From contig NZ_BJOG01000001.1 of the NCBI RefSeq assembly GCF_006540085.1, forward strand, positions 620,001-684,000: a stretch of DNA of 64,000 nt, written 5' to 3'. Under the pieces are notes generated by a model that was not told where the DNA came from, ran no database searches, and saw only the letters and a list, made by a program, of their open reading frames with translations. The DNA comes from Microbacterium oxydans (GTDB taxonomy: Bacteria > Actinomycetota > Actinomycetes > Actinomycetales > Microbacteriaceae). Positions 1-9,469 of this stretch are shown here, piece after piece. Every line of letters starts with the position of its first letter. Position 1 is the stretch's first letter. The position numbers were made by a program, and so were the translations under genes.

Positions 1-1
1 C

Positions 2-1564
<1,563 letters not shown>

Positions 1565-1566
1565 CC

Positions 1567-2223
1567 ATGACCGACAAGAACTTCGACGAGAACCAGAATC
1601 CTGAGTCCGCCGAAGGTCGCAGCGAGGGGTCGGATGCTCAGGCATCCGGCCCCGCGCCGCACCACCAGGACTCCCGCGATGCGCAGGCCGCCGAGGGCTC
1701 GGACGAGACCCCGGCAGACGGCGCTCCCGACGACCTGACGGTCGACGACATCCTCGGCGCGACCCAGACCGGCGAGGCCGCGGCGGAAGACGCCGTGCTC
1801 GCCGACCTCGAGTCCACTCTGCTGAACGACCTCAAGCGTCTGCAGGCCGAGTACGCCAACTACCGTCGCCGCACCGAAGAGCAGCGGCAGGTCGAGATCG
1901 AGCGGGCGAAGGGCGAGGCCGCCAAGGGCCTGGTCCCCGTGCTCGACGACCTCGATCGCGCGGCCCAGCACGGTGATCTGGTCGAGGGCACGCCCTTCGC
2001 CGTGATCGCCGAGAAGGTGCGCACGGTCGTGGAGCGTCTCGGAGTGGTCGCGTACGGCGAGAAGGGCGAGGAATTCGACCCGCAGCGTCACGAGGCGATC
2101 TTCCAGCAGCCGACGCCCGGCGCCGAGAAGACCACGATCCTCGAGGTCGTCGAGGTGGGCTACCGTCTCGGTGATGTCGAGCTGCGCCCTGCGAAGGTCG
2201 TCGTCGCTGTCCCGGAAGGGTAG
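1567..2223 (+). CDS. grpE: Nucleotide exchange factor GrpE
   Basis: 218 residues starting at ATG two bases after dnaK. The first 70 or so residues are acidic, Ala/Gly/Asp-rich and probably disordered, as in other actinobacterial GrpE proteins. A long helical segment with the typical LKRLQAEYANYRRRTEEQR stretch follows, then the C-terminal beta domain with FDPQRHEAIFQQP and the closing LRPAKVVVAVPEG. GrpE is a dimeric exchange factor that removes ADP from DnaK. Tight spacing on both sides (dnaJ starts 7 bases later) supports co-transcription and probably translational coupling with dnaK and dnaJ. Confidence 0.97.
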   Translation: MTDKNFDENQNPESAEGRSEGSDAQASGPAPHHQDSRDAQAAEGSDETPADGAPDDLTVDDILGATQTGEAAAEDAVLADLESTLLNDLKRLQAEYANYRRRTEEQRQVEIERAKGEAAKGLVPVLDDLDRAAQHGDLVEGTPFAVIAEKVRTVVERLGVVAYGEKGEEFDPQRHEAIFQQPTPGAEKTTILEVVEVGYRLGDVELRPAKVVVAVPEG

Positions 2224-2230
2224 GTGATCG

Positions 2231-3214
2231 ATGGCCAGCCAGGATTGGTTCGACAAGGACTTCTACAAGACCCTCGGGGTGTCCAAGGACGTCAGCGATG
2301 CAGAACTGAAGAAGACGTACCGCAAGCTCGCGCGCAAGTATCACCCGGACTCCAATCAGGGTGATGCCAAGGCCGAGGCGAAGTTCAAGGAGATCAGCGA
2401 GGCCTACTCGGTGCTCTCCGATGCGGAACAGCGCAAGGAGTACGACGAGATCCGCGCCATGGGCTCCGGTGCCCGCTTCACGGCGGGCGGCCAGGGCGCA
2501 GGCGGCTTCGAAGACGTGTTCAGCCGTTTCGGCCAGCAGGGCCGAGGGCAGACGGCGGACTTCGAGGACATCTTCGCGATGTTCAACCAGGGCCAGGGTG
2601 CGAGCTTCGGCGGCGGACGCTTCGGCCAGCCGAGCGGCGGCTACCGCGGCTTCGGCGGGCCGCAGCGCGGTGCTGACGTGACCGCGCGCACCACGCTCGA
2701 CTTCGTCACCGCCGTGCAGGGCGAGACCATCTCGCTGCAGGGCGAAGACGGCAAGCCGTTCAAGGTGAAGATCCCCGCCGGTGTCGCCGACGGCCAGAAG
2801 ATCCGTCTGCGCGGCCGCGGCCGGCCCTCGCCCGATGGTGGGGAGAGCGGTGACATCGTGGTGCAGATCACGGTGCGCCCGCACCCTGTCTTCACGCGCG
2901 ACGGTCTCAACCTGCGCGTCGTCGTGCCCGTGACCTTCACGGAGGCGACCCTGGGGGCGACCATCGAAGTCCCGACCCTCGGCGGCGACGTGGTCAAGCT
3001 CCGCGTCGCACCGGGCACCCCCTCAGGGCGGGTGCTGCGGGTCAAGGGTCGCGGAGTCGCGACGTCGAAGGGCACGGGCGATCTGCTCGCCGAGCTCCAG
3101 GTCGCGGTGCCGACGCACCTCGACGAGGCCGCACGCGCGGCGCTGGAGAAGTTCCAGGAGCTCGAGCCCGATGAGAACCCGCGAGCCGAGTTGATGGCGA
3201 AGGCCCGGCGATGA
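2231..3214 (+). CDS. dnaJ: DnaJ-family co-chaperone lacking the zinc-finger domain
   Basis: 327 residues. The N-terminal J-domain (about residues 8-75) contains the HPD motif (KYHPDSNQG), the part that stimulates DnaK ATPase. A Gly/Phe-rich linker follows (about 80-145), then the two-barrel C-terminal substrate-binding region. The four CxxCxGxG repeats that form the zinc finger of class A DnaJ are absent: there is not one Cys in the protein. It is therefore a class B (CbpA-like) J-protein even though it occupies the dnaJ position of the dnaK operon. A canonical DnaJ with zinc finger is probably encoded elsewhere, as actinobacteria commonly carry two J-proteins. Start chosen at ATG 7 bases after grpE. 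Confidence 0.95.
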   Translation: MASQDWFDKDFYKTLGVSKDVSDAELKKTYRKLARKYHPDSNQGDAKAEAKFKEISEAYSVLSDAEQRKEYDEIRAMGSGARFTAGGQGAGGFEDVFSRFGQQGRGQTADFEDIFAMFNQGQGASFGGGRFGQPSGGYRGFGGPQRGADVTARTTLDFVTAVQGETISLQGEDGKPFKVKIPAGVADGQKIRLRGRGRPSPDGGESGDIVVQITVRPHPVFTRDGLNLRVVVPVTFTEATLGATIEVPTLGGDVVKLRVAPGTPSGRVLRVKGRGVATSKGTGDLLAELQVAVPTHLDEAARAALEKFQELEPDENPRAELMAKARR

Positions 3215-3353
3215 GCAGTCGTCGGGATCACATCGCCGGGACAGGCGTTCGCGCCGGATCAGGCCGTTCTGTGAAGAACGCGCCTGTTCCGGCGCCTCTG
3301 CCTGAGTCCGCGCGTACGACAAGAGACACGGGTAGGAGAGGAGAGGGGAATCG

Positions 3354-3770
3354 ATGATGAACGCCGACACCCCGGTGTTCGCGATCGCGGCCGCCGCCGA
3401 GCTCTCCGGCCTTCACCCTCAGACGCTGCGGCAGTACGACCGCATCGGCCTCGTCGTCCCCGGCCGCACCTCGGGCGGCTCGCGCCGCTATTCGTCTCGC
3501 AACATCGAGCAGCTGCGCGAGGTCGCACAGCTCTCCTCCGAAGGGGCGAGCCTTCCCGCGATCGCTCGTCTGCTCGACCTCGAAGACGAGAACAGGGCGC
3601 TGCGCAACCGGATCGCCGTGCTCGAAGCCGCCCTGCGCACCGAGCGGGAGAATCGCCCCGGCGTGCGCGTGTTCGCCGCGGGTTCCGCGGGCGTCGTGCC
3701 CATGCCGACCGGTCGCCGCCTGCGCCGCTCGACCGAGGTCGTGCTCTGGGACCCGCGAGGCAGCGCCTAG
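3354..3770 (+). CDS. hspR: MerR-family heat-shock repressor HspR
   Basis: 138 residues. An N-terminal MerR winged-helix domain has FAIAAAAELSGLHPQTLRQY followed by the R-x-SGGSRRYS wing, the signature of HspR. A helical coiled-coil section with ENRALRNRIAVLE follows, then a basic tail. HspR represses the dnaK and clpB units by binding HAIR inverted repeats, with DnaK as co-repressor in Streptomyces. The window contains both its own operon and a near-perfect HAIR site before clpB (45608-45628). It is fourth gene of the dnaK operon, 139 bases after dnaJ; that gap holds an imperfect inverted repeat (3239-3250 against 3276-3290). Two adjacent ATGs (3354, 3357) are possible, both behind a GAGAGG-type ribosome site. 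The TAG stop lies inside the first unit of a 13-base tandem repeat. Confidence 0.95.
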   Translation: MMNADTPVFAIAAAAELSGLHPQTLRQYDRIGLVVPGRTSGGSRRYSSRNIEQLREVAQLSSEGASLPAIARLLDLEDENRALRNRIAVLEAALRTERENRPGVRVFAAGSAGVVPMPTGRRLRRSTEVVLWDPRGSA

Positions 3771-3836
3771 AGGCAGCGCCTGGAGGCAGCGCCTAGAGGC
3801 AGCGCCTGGAGGCAGCGCCTGGAGGCAGCGCCTCGA
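3758..3836. repeat. 13-base tandem repeat overlapping the hspR stop codon
   Basis: About six head-to-tail copies of AGGCAGCGCCTGG or AGGCAGCGCCTAG begin at 3758, 3771, 3784, 3797, 3810 and 3823, the last one truncated. The hspR stop TAG (3768-3770) is the end of the first unit, and the array fills the whole gap up to the stop codon of the convergent gene at 3837. No spacers, so not CRISPR. Confidence 0.9.
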
Positions 3837-4769
3837 TCAGAGCGGCTCCACGGAGAACCGGAACGCCGCACCATTGCGGAACGGTTCGACGATCTCGAAG
3901 TTCTCGTACGCGGGACCCCCGGGGATCGGCGAAGAACTCGCCCAATAGGACCAGCGGGCGTTGACCACTGCCTCGAGCGCCGGGTGCGGGTCATCCACGC
4001 GCCAGGTCTGCACGGCTCGACGACCGAGGAAGCGCCAGTGTTCCGCGGTATCAGCGGAGTACTCGACGGACCAGGGCTCCTCCTCGTCGCCGGTGGCGCT
4101 CACCATCGCCGATTCCCCGTCGCGGGTCAGGTCGGCGAGCGGAAAGCGGCCGTGAGCGGTGAACGCGGTGCCCGAGAACTCCGGCCACAGCTCGGCAGGC
4201 GACACCACGCGGTCCGCCAGGTGCAGCAGCCGCAGTCGTGCCCAATTGCCCATCGTCGCGGTGAGGATCAGGTGAGAGAGCGGCACAGATGTCGCCCTCG
4301 TGAACCCCGCGACCTCCACCTCGTGCGGCCGGTCGGCGAAGAACCGTACCCTCACACTCACATCCGCACCGTTGGCGAAGCGTTCGACGCCGATCCAGAC
4401 GGTGAGCGTCTCCACGCCCTCGACGGTACCGATCCGTCCACGGGCCGGGGCCGTCGACGGCATGGAGTTCGCACCTGCAGAATCGTCCGCCGACCAAAAC
4501 CTCTTGCCCTGCTCGCCGGGATCCAGCGTGCTCGGCTCCATCTCTGAGAATCCCCGTTCTGTCGCGCCCTCCGGGACCGGCTCCACGGCGATGAAGTTCA
4601 CCAGCCGCTCGTGGGGGTGGTCGAGGTAGGGGGTGAAGACGCGCAGGAGCCCGCGCGGCCCCGGTGTCGGCGGGATTCCGACCTGGAGCCCGCCGACAGG
4701 CCCCCACCGGGGCTCGGTTGCGCCGTCACCAGAGGGCCGAAGCCAGTGGGGTATTGCGAAGTCGAGCAT
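3837..4769 (-). CDS. Unrecognised protein, probable member of the D-arabinan regulon
   Basis: 310 residues; I do not recognise the family with certainty. No signal peptide or membrane helix is visible, so it is probably cytoplasmic. The composition (alternating hydrophobic/polar, many Trp, Phe, Arg and Pro) looks like a beta-rich, carbohydrate-handling fold; conspicuous segments are RVFTPYLDHPHERLVNFIAVEPV, split here by its Asp-His-Pro-His core, and GEQGKRFW. It reads away from the first GH183 gene, and the shared 68-base gap holds a perfect regulon operator (4790-4801). A TAGGGT -10-like hexamer ends 7 bases before the ATG and there is no Shine-Dalgarno sequence, suggesting a leaderless transcript. 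The position argues for a role in D-arabinan use, but no function is assigned. Confidence 0.8.
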   Translation of the reverse strand: MLDFAIPHWLRPSGDGATEPRWGPVGGLQVGIPPTPGPRGLLRVFTPYLDHPHERLVNFIAVEPVPEGATERGFSEMEPSTLDPGEQGKRFWSADDSAGANSMPSTAPARGRIGTVEGVETLTVWIGVERFANGADVSVRVRFFADRPHEVEVAGFTRATSVPLSHLILTATMGNWARLRLLHLADRVVSPAELWPEFSGTAFTAHGRFPLADLTRDGESAMVSATGDEEEPWSVEYSADTAEHWRFLGRRAVQTWRVDDPHPALEAVVNARWSYWASSSPIPGGPAYENFEIVEPFRNGAAFRFSVEPL

Positions 4770-4789
4770 GTCGATGACCCTAGTGTGTT

Positions 4790-4801
4790 GAAATCGATTT
4801 C
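4790..4801. promoter_or_regulatory. LacI-type operator, D-arabinan regulon site A
   Basis: Perfect palindrome GAAATCGATTTC within TGAAATCGATTTCGC, identical over 15 bases to the sites at 6026 and 13801. A TAGATT -10-like hexamer follows on the + strand at 4804-4809, and TAGGGT lies on the - strand at 4782-4777, so one operator could control both divergent genes. Inferred target of the LacI protein at 12370. Confidence 0.85.
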
Positions 4802-4837
4802 GCTAGATTCGAGGCATCACGTCGATCGAGGAGGATC

Positions 4838-5998
4838 ATGTCCCGCCCTGTCGCCTTCCTTCCTGTCGACTTCCGCCGAGCGGCCGTGGCGGTATCCCTC
4901 GTTCTGGCCGTCGCTGTTGTCGGGTGCAGTGGAGAGGGCGGTGTGATCGTCGATCCCGATCCTGACAAACCGTTCGTGCTCGATGGGGTGTCCGGCCTCA
5001 CCGAGATCGCGCAGCTCACGGGGCCGGGCGCCATGAACGACACGGAGTCGGTCTCGGTCGCGGGCACCGACCTCGGATCGATGGTGAACGTCGGTGACAA
5101 GACCTTCTTCTTCTTCGGCGACACGTTCGGCGAACGCGAGCCCGGGTCGATCGGTGGGCAGGGCGGGTTCTGGCGCTCGAACGTGGCTGCGTGGACAACC
5201 GACGACGACCCGTCGGACGGCATCGAGTTCGAGGGGTGGCTGGAGGATGAGGTCGGCCTCGCCGCGCCCCTCATCGAAGGCGATCACGACGCGAACGGCG
5301 CCGGTGGCGAGGTCACGAAGATTCCGACCTACGGCTTCGCTGTCGGAGACGCGATCTACGTCTCGTACATGTCGGTGCGTTTCTGGGGCAGTCCTGGAGC
5401 CTGGGATTCCAACTACTCCGCCCTCGTCGTCTCGCGGGATCACGGATCTACATGGCGCCCTGTCGAAGGCGTGGAGTGGCCGGGTGACTCGAACTTCGTG
5501 CAGTTCGCGACGGCCGAGGTGAGGGACGGCGACGCGGACTGGATCTATTTCTGGTCGATTCCGTCCGGCCGATTCGGTGGTGTTCAGCTGATGCGCGTCC
5601 CGGCCACCGAGGAAGCCGTCGAAGACCAGTCGGAGTACTCGTACTTCGCAGGTCTCGAAGGAGGGACGCCGCAGTGGAGCGACGACCTGCGCGACGCCGA
5701 GACGATTCTGGAAGGCACGGTCGGCGAGCTCTCGGTGATGTGGTCGACGTATCTGGACCGCTGGATCATGACCTATTCGGATGCCGGTTCGGCATACATC
5801 CGTGAGGGTGTCACGCCGTGGGGCCCGTGGGGCGAGGCGATCGAACTCGTTCCCCGCGAGGACCATCCCGGGTTGTACTCGCCGTATCTGAATCCGCGAT
5901 ACGTGAGCGATGGCGGACGTCGGATCTACTTCACGCTGTCGCTCTGGGATCCGTACAACGTCTTCTGGTTCTCCGCAGACCTGGAGCGCGCAGAGTGA
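4838..5998 (+). CDS. DUF4185/GH183 lipoprotein, predicted endo-D-arabinanase
   Basis: 386 residues. The N-terminus has a hydrophobic helix followed by the lipobox VVGC (about residues 27-30), so it is probably a lipid-anchored surface protein. The mature part carries the DUF4185 signatures T-D-L-G (GTDLGSMVN) and F-G-D-T (FFFFGDTFGE), whose two Asp residues are 17 apart, and beta-propeller-like repeats with SRDHGSTWRPVEG. DUF4185 is now glycoside hydrolase family 183, endo-acting on the alpha-D-arabinofuranosyl chains of mycobacterial arabinogalactan and lipoarabinomannan. Only 35-40% of the visible blocks resemble the second GH183 at 9470, so this is a divergent pair rather than a recent duplication. 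Single-gene unit directly behind operator A, with GAGGAGGATC before the ATG. Confidence 0.88.
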   Translation: MSRPVAFLPVDFRRAAVAVSLVLAVAVVGCSGEGGVIVDPDPDKPFVLDGVSGLTEIAQLTGPGAMNDTESVSVAGTDLGSMVNVGDKTFFFFGDTFGEREPGSIGGQGGFWRSNVAAWTTDDDPSDGIEFEGWLEDEVGLAAPLIEGDHDANGAGGEVTKIPTYGFAVGDAIYVSYMSVRFWGSPGAWDSNYSALVVSRDHGSTWRPVEGVEWPGDSNFVQFATAEVRDGDADWIYFWSIPSGRFGGVQLMRVPATEEAVEDQSEYSYFAGLEGGTPQWSDDLRDAETILEGTVGELSVMWSTYLDRWIMTYSDAGSAYIREGVTPWGPWGEAIELVPREDHPGLYSPYLNPRYVSDGGRRIYFTLSLWDPYNVFWFSADLERAE

Positions 5999-6025
5999 TC
6001 GACGCACGGATCATGCCTTGCGTAT

Positions 6026-6037
6026 GAAATCGATTTC
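6026..6037. promoter_or_regulatory. LacI-type operator, D-arabinan regulon site B
   Basis: Perfect palindrome GAAATCGATTTC in the context TGAAATCGATTTCGC. A TACTCT -10-like hexamer starts at 6041, three bases after the operator, so bound repressor would cover the promoter of the importer/GH183 operon that begins at 6154. Confidence 0.87.
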
Positions 6038-6153
6038 GCCTACTCTGGCGCATACCCGATCACCGACGATCCAGGGATGCGACCGGGGCCCGTCGGCGGC
6101 AGCCGAGATCACCGCAGCGACTCGATGAGGAGTCCGTTCCTGAGGAGGAACCC

Positions 6154-7521
6154 ATGAGAATCACAACTCGTACGCGCAGGGCCGCGATCGCCGCTCTGGG
6201 CGCGCTCACGGTCGGCGTCATGCTGGCCGCGTGCGGTTCCGGCACGCCGGGGGAGTCTGCCGGCGACGGCGGCGGAGAGGACGGCGTCACCACGGTGCAG
6301 TTCTGGCACCGGACGTTCACGCCTGTGGAGAACGAGTGGTACGCCGACATCGTGAAGAAGTTCAACGCCTCGCAGGACAAGATCAAGGTCGTCGATACCG
6401 AGGTGCCCGCCGACGCGTGGGACCAGAAGATGAAGGCGGCCCAGGCCGCCGGTAAGGCCCCGGACGTCTACACCAGCTCCGCCAACCTCTACGACCTCGT
6501 GAACGCCGGATCGGTGCACGAACTCGACTCCATCGTCCCGAAGGACGCCCTCGACGAGATCCTCGACAACGCGAAATCGATCTCCGAGATCGACGGCACG
6601 CACTATGCCTATCCACTGCTGCTCGAGCCTCAGACCGTGCTGTTCTGGAACAAGGACATGTTGGACGCTGCCGGTGTCGATTCAGGGAGCGCCCCGGCGA
6701 CATGGGACGATCTCCTCGCCGCCTGCGCGAAAATCCAGCCGACGCTTTCCGACGGGCAGTACTGCATCTCGCCGGCGCAGGATGCGGTGACAATGGCGTG
6801 GTCGACCGTGGGGCAGCAGTACAACTTCGCCGGACACCTGGCGCTCACCGACGACTGGACCGCCCCTGACATCGACAACGAGGGCTACCGGAGCCTGATG
6901 GAGCAGTACCAGCAGCTGTGGGACAAGGGATACATGCCCAAGCAGCCTCTCGCGGCATACGTCGCAGGCGAGGACTTCGGTCAGCAGAAGGTCGCCTTCA
7001 AGGTGTCCGGTTCGTGGATGATGTCCGAGATCGGCTCGGACTACACCGACCTGCTCAGCAAGACCGGCGTCGGTGCCTTCCCGAGTTCGTCGGATGCGGA
7101 CGGCCGCACAGCCACCACGATGGGCAACTTCACCTGGGTTGTCGACGCGAAGAGCAAGGCCCCCGAAGCAGCCGGCGAATTCCTCGCCTGGGCGATCGGC
7201 GGCGAGCCGCAGAACCTCGTCCCATTCTTCGTCGACACACAGTTCACCAAGGTGCCGGTGCGTCAGTCCGTGCAGGATGCCGTCGCGGCGAGCGAAGAGG
7301 CCGCTGACGCTCCGTGGTCGAGCATCATCGTCGACGACATCGCGCCGGACGCCATCCCCGGTTCCACCTACCCCTGGGATGTCAATCTCGCCGTCGGCAC
7401 GGCGATGGAATCCGTGATGAAGGGCTCCGCCTCGGTGGATGACGCGATCAAGACCGCGAATGCGGCGATCCAGACCGTCATCGACCGCGACGGGCTGTCC
7501 GACAAGGCACCAAAGAACTGA
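6154..7521 (+). CDS. Sugar ABC transporter substrate-binding lipoprotein (D-arabinan locus)
   Basis: 455 residues of the extracellular solute-binding protein family 1. The signal peptide is arginine-rich (RITTRTRRAAIAALG) and ends in the lipobox MLAAC, followed by a Gly/Glu/Asp linker. The core has the family pattern VTTVQFWHRTFTP, then a lobe with WNKDMLDAAGVDSGSAPATWDDLL and a region with GSWMMSEIG. It would capture the oligosaccharides or D-arabinose released by the GH183 enzymes and deliver them to the two permeases downstream. Strong ribosome site GAGGAGG before the ATG. First gene of an operon behind operator B; a 13-bp perfect hairpin separates it from the permeases. Ligand is inferred from context only. 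Confidence 0.9.
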   Translation: MRITTRTRRAAIAALGALTVGVMLAACGSGTPGESAGDGGGEDGVTTVQFWHRTFTPVENEWYADIVKKFNASQDKIKVVDTEVPADAWDQKMKAAQAAGKAPDVYTSSANLYDLVNAGSVHELDSIVPKDALDEILDNAKSISEIDGTHYAYPLLLEPQTVLFWNKDMLDAAGVDSGSAPATWDDLLAACAKIQPTLSDGQYCISPAQDAVTMAWSTVGQQYNFAGHLALTDDWTAPDIDNEGYRSLMEQYQQLWDKGYMPKQPLAAYVAGEDFGQQKVAFKVSGSWMMSEIGSDYTDLLSKTGVGAFPSSSDADGRTATTMGNFTWVVDAKSKAPEAAGEFLAWAIGGEPQNLVPFFVDTQFTKVPVRQSVQDAVAASEEAADAPWSSIIVDDIAPDAIPGSTYPWDVNLAVGTAMESVMKGSASVDDAIKTANAAIQTVIDRDGLSDKAPKN

Positions 7522-7528
7522 CGTCGCT

Positions 7529-7564
7529 CACTGTTCGGGGGTCGGCCCCGTCCCCCGAACAGTG
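7529..7564 (+). terminator. Intercistronic hairpin between binding protein and permease genes
   Basis: Perfect 13-base inverted repeat (CACTGTTCGGGGG at 7529-7541, complement at 7552-7564) with a 10-base loop and no U-tract. This position in ABC importer operons typically gives partial termination or mRNA stabilisation, raising binding-protein levels over permeases. Confidence 0.75.
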
Positions 7565-7592
7565 AAGGACACGAGATCACGACGAGGTGGAT

Positions 7593-8519
7593 ATGGCCAA
7601 TCAGGCTGTGCAGGAACGCCGGGCGATCCGGCAGCGGCAGAACCGTTACCGCTATCGCGACAACAGGACCGCGTACTGGTTCCTGCTGCCGCTGGTGGTG
7701 CTGCTGGGGATCTTCGTGATCTGGCCGGCCATCTACGCCGGATACCTGTCATTCCAGGACTGGAGCTTCTACAAGGACCCGGAGTTCGTCGGCATCCGCA
7801 ACTACGCCAACGTGCTCAAGGATCCGCTGTTCCTCGCGACCATCGGTCGCGGCTTCGCCTTCGTGCTCCTCACCGTGCCGATCATGCTCGTGCTGGCGTT
7901 CCTCTTCGCAAGCCTCGTCGTGACCGTGTCTCGACGGGCGGCCAGCCTCCTGAAGGTCAGCATCTACATCCCGACGATCATCTCCGCCGTGATCGCGTCG
8001 ATCATCTTCGTGCTGATCTACAACTACTCCGGCGGACTTCTCAACGCTTTCCTCGGTACCTTCGGCATCGAGCCGATCGCCTGGATAGGTGATCCCAAGT
8101 GGGCGCTCCTCGCCATCGCGGTCCCGGCGATCTGGCTGGGCATGGGACTGACCTCGCTGATCATGGTCGCCGCGATGGTCGACATCCCGGCGGAGTACTA
8201 CGAGGCGGCGGCGATGGAGGGGGCCAACTGGGGCCAGAAGACCGCGTACATCACCATCCCGCAGATGAAGAACGTGGTGCTGTACCTGCTCATCACCGGT
8301 TTCGTCGCCGCGATCCAGCAGTTCGAACTGCCCCTCGTCATGACCCAGGGCGGTCCGCTGGATTCCACAACCCTGCCGAACCTGTTCATCTTCAACCACT
8401 TCCGCAACGATGTGAACGTCGGCTACTCGATCGCCGCAGCGCTGTTGCTGTTCGTGGTGCTGGGTACGATCTCTGCCCTCGTCTTCAAGTTCGTCAACTC
8501 CGAGAGGCTGGTGGACTGA
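7593..8519 (+). CDS. Sugar ABC transporter permease 1 (D-arabinan locus)
   Basis: 308 residues, MalF-type permease with about six membrane helices, the first after a basic tail (RRAIRQRQNRYRYRD). The EAA loop that docks the ATPase is visible as EYYEAAAMEGANWGQKTAY near residue 215. ATG 7593 is preferred over the GTG two codons upstream (7587). The stop overlaps the next ATG as TGATG, indicating translational coupling. No ATP-binding subunit gene exists anywhere in the operon, so a shared MsiK/UgpC-like ATPase encoded elsewhere is implied, as is common in actinobacteria. Confidence 0.92.
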   Translation: MANQAVQERRAIRQRQNRYRYRDNRTAYWFLLPLVVLLGIFVIWPAIYAGYLSFQDWSFYKDPEFVGIRNYANVLKDPLFLATIGRGFAFVLLTVPIMLVLAFLFASLVVTVSRRAASLLKVSIYIPTIISAVIASIIFVLIYNYSGGLLNAFLGTFGIEPIAWIGDPKWALLAIAVPAIWLGMGLTSLIMVAAMVDIPAEYYEAAAMEGANWGQKTAYITIPQMKNVVLYLLITGFVAAIQQFELPLVMTQGGPLDSTTLPNLFIFNHFRNDVNVGYSIAAALLLFVVLGTISALVFKFVNSERLVD

Positions 8520-9412
8520 TGGCCGTCATGCAGGAGACCACGCGCATCGTGCTCGCCGGCAGAGAACCTCGCTCGACCAGGCCGCCGCGCAGCGCCGGAG
8601 GCTGGCTCGTCGTCATCGGCAAGGTGATCCTGGGTGCGCTGTTCGTCATCGCGTCGCTGTTTCCGCTCGCCTGGATGGTGATCGCCGGCTTCAAGTCGAA
8701 GACCGAGGTCGTGGAGACCCCCTTCCAGTTCTTCCCCGAGGTGTGGCTCTGGCAGAACTACGCGCAGATCCTGGCCGATCCGACGTTCCTGCGCACTCTG
8801 CTGTGGACGTTCTTCGGTGCCGTGCTGTTCACCGTGGGCAGTCTCGCCGTGAACTCGCTCGCCGCCTACGCCTTCGCACGTCTCGACTTCCGGTTCAAGA
8901 AGACGATCTGGGCGATCGTGATCACGACGATGTTCATCCCCGGCATGACGATCCTGCTCACGAGCTTCATCGTGGTCACCCGCCTCTCCATGCTCGACAC
9001 GCTGGCCGTGCTGGTGATCCCCGGGCTTGCGAGCGCCGGCATGGTGTTCTTCATCCGGCAGTTCTACCTGAACATCCCCAAGAGCTTGGAAGAGGCCGCG
9101 ATGCTCGACGGGTGCGGTCGGTTCGGCATCTTCGTGCGCATCTTCCTGCCCTTGTCGAAGCCGCCGTTCGTCGTGATGGGGATCACCGCATTCCTCGCGT
9201 ACTGGAATTCGTACGTCTGGCCGATCCTGACCATCACCTCACCGGAGCGGTTCGTGCTCCAGCAGTATCTGGCGACGTTCCGCTCCGAGCGCAGCACCGA
9301 GCTCGGCCTCTTGATGGCCGGGTCCGTGCTCGCCGCAGCGCCGGTGATCATCCTGTTCCTCATCTTCCAGCGTCAGATCATCGGCAACATCAAGATGGCA
9401 GGCCTGAAATAG
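8519..9412 (+). CDS. Sugar ABC transporter permease 2 (D-arabinan locus)
   Basis: 297 residues, MalG-type permease with six predicted membrane helices. The EAA motif appears as SLEEAAMLDGCGRFGIFVRIFLPLSKP around residues 190-215 (core EEAAMLDGCG), and the C-terminus ends with the family-typical QRQIIGNIKMAGLK. The start ATG overlaps the stop of permease 1 (TGATG). It forms the translocation pore together with permease 1. The second GH183 gene follows after 57 bases in the same direction without a visible terminator, so endo-enzyme and importer are probably co-expressed. Confidence 0.92.
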   Translation: MAVMQETTRIVLAGREPRSTRPPRSAGGWLVVIGKVILGALFVIASLFPLAWMVIAGFKSKTEVVETPFQFFPEVWLWQNYAQILADPTFLRTLLWTFFGAVLFTVGSLAVNSLAAYAFARLDFRFKKTIWAIVITTMFIPGMTILLTSFIVVTRLSMLDTLAVLVIPGLASAGMVFFIRQFYLNIPKSLEEAAMLDGCGRFGIFVRIFLPLSKPPFVVMGITAFLAYWNSYVWPILTITSPERFVLQQYLATFRSERSTELGLLMAGSVLAAAPVIILFLIFQRQIIGNIKMAGLK

Positions 9413-9469
9413 CAGCACTCTGCAGCACCACCGGCACCCGCCACCCGGCGGCAGCGAGAGGAGAGATCG

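Noticed and set aside
3239..3290. Inverted repeat between dnaJ and hspR as terminator
   Set aside because: Imperfect, with a 25-base loop; hspR is probably transcribed from the operon, so it is mentioned only under hspR.
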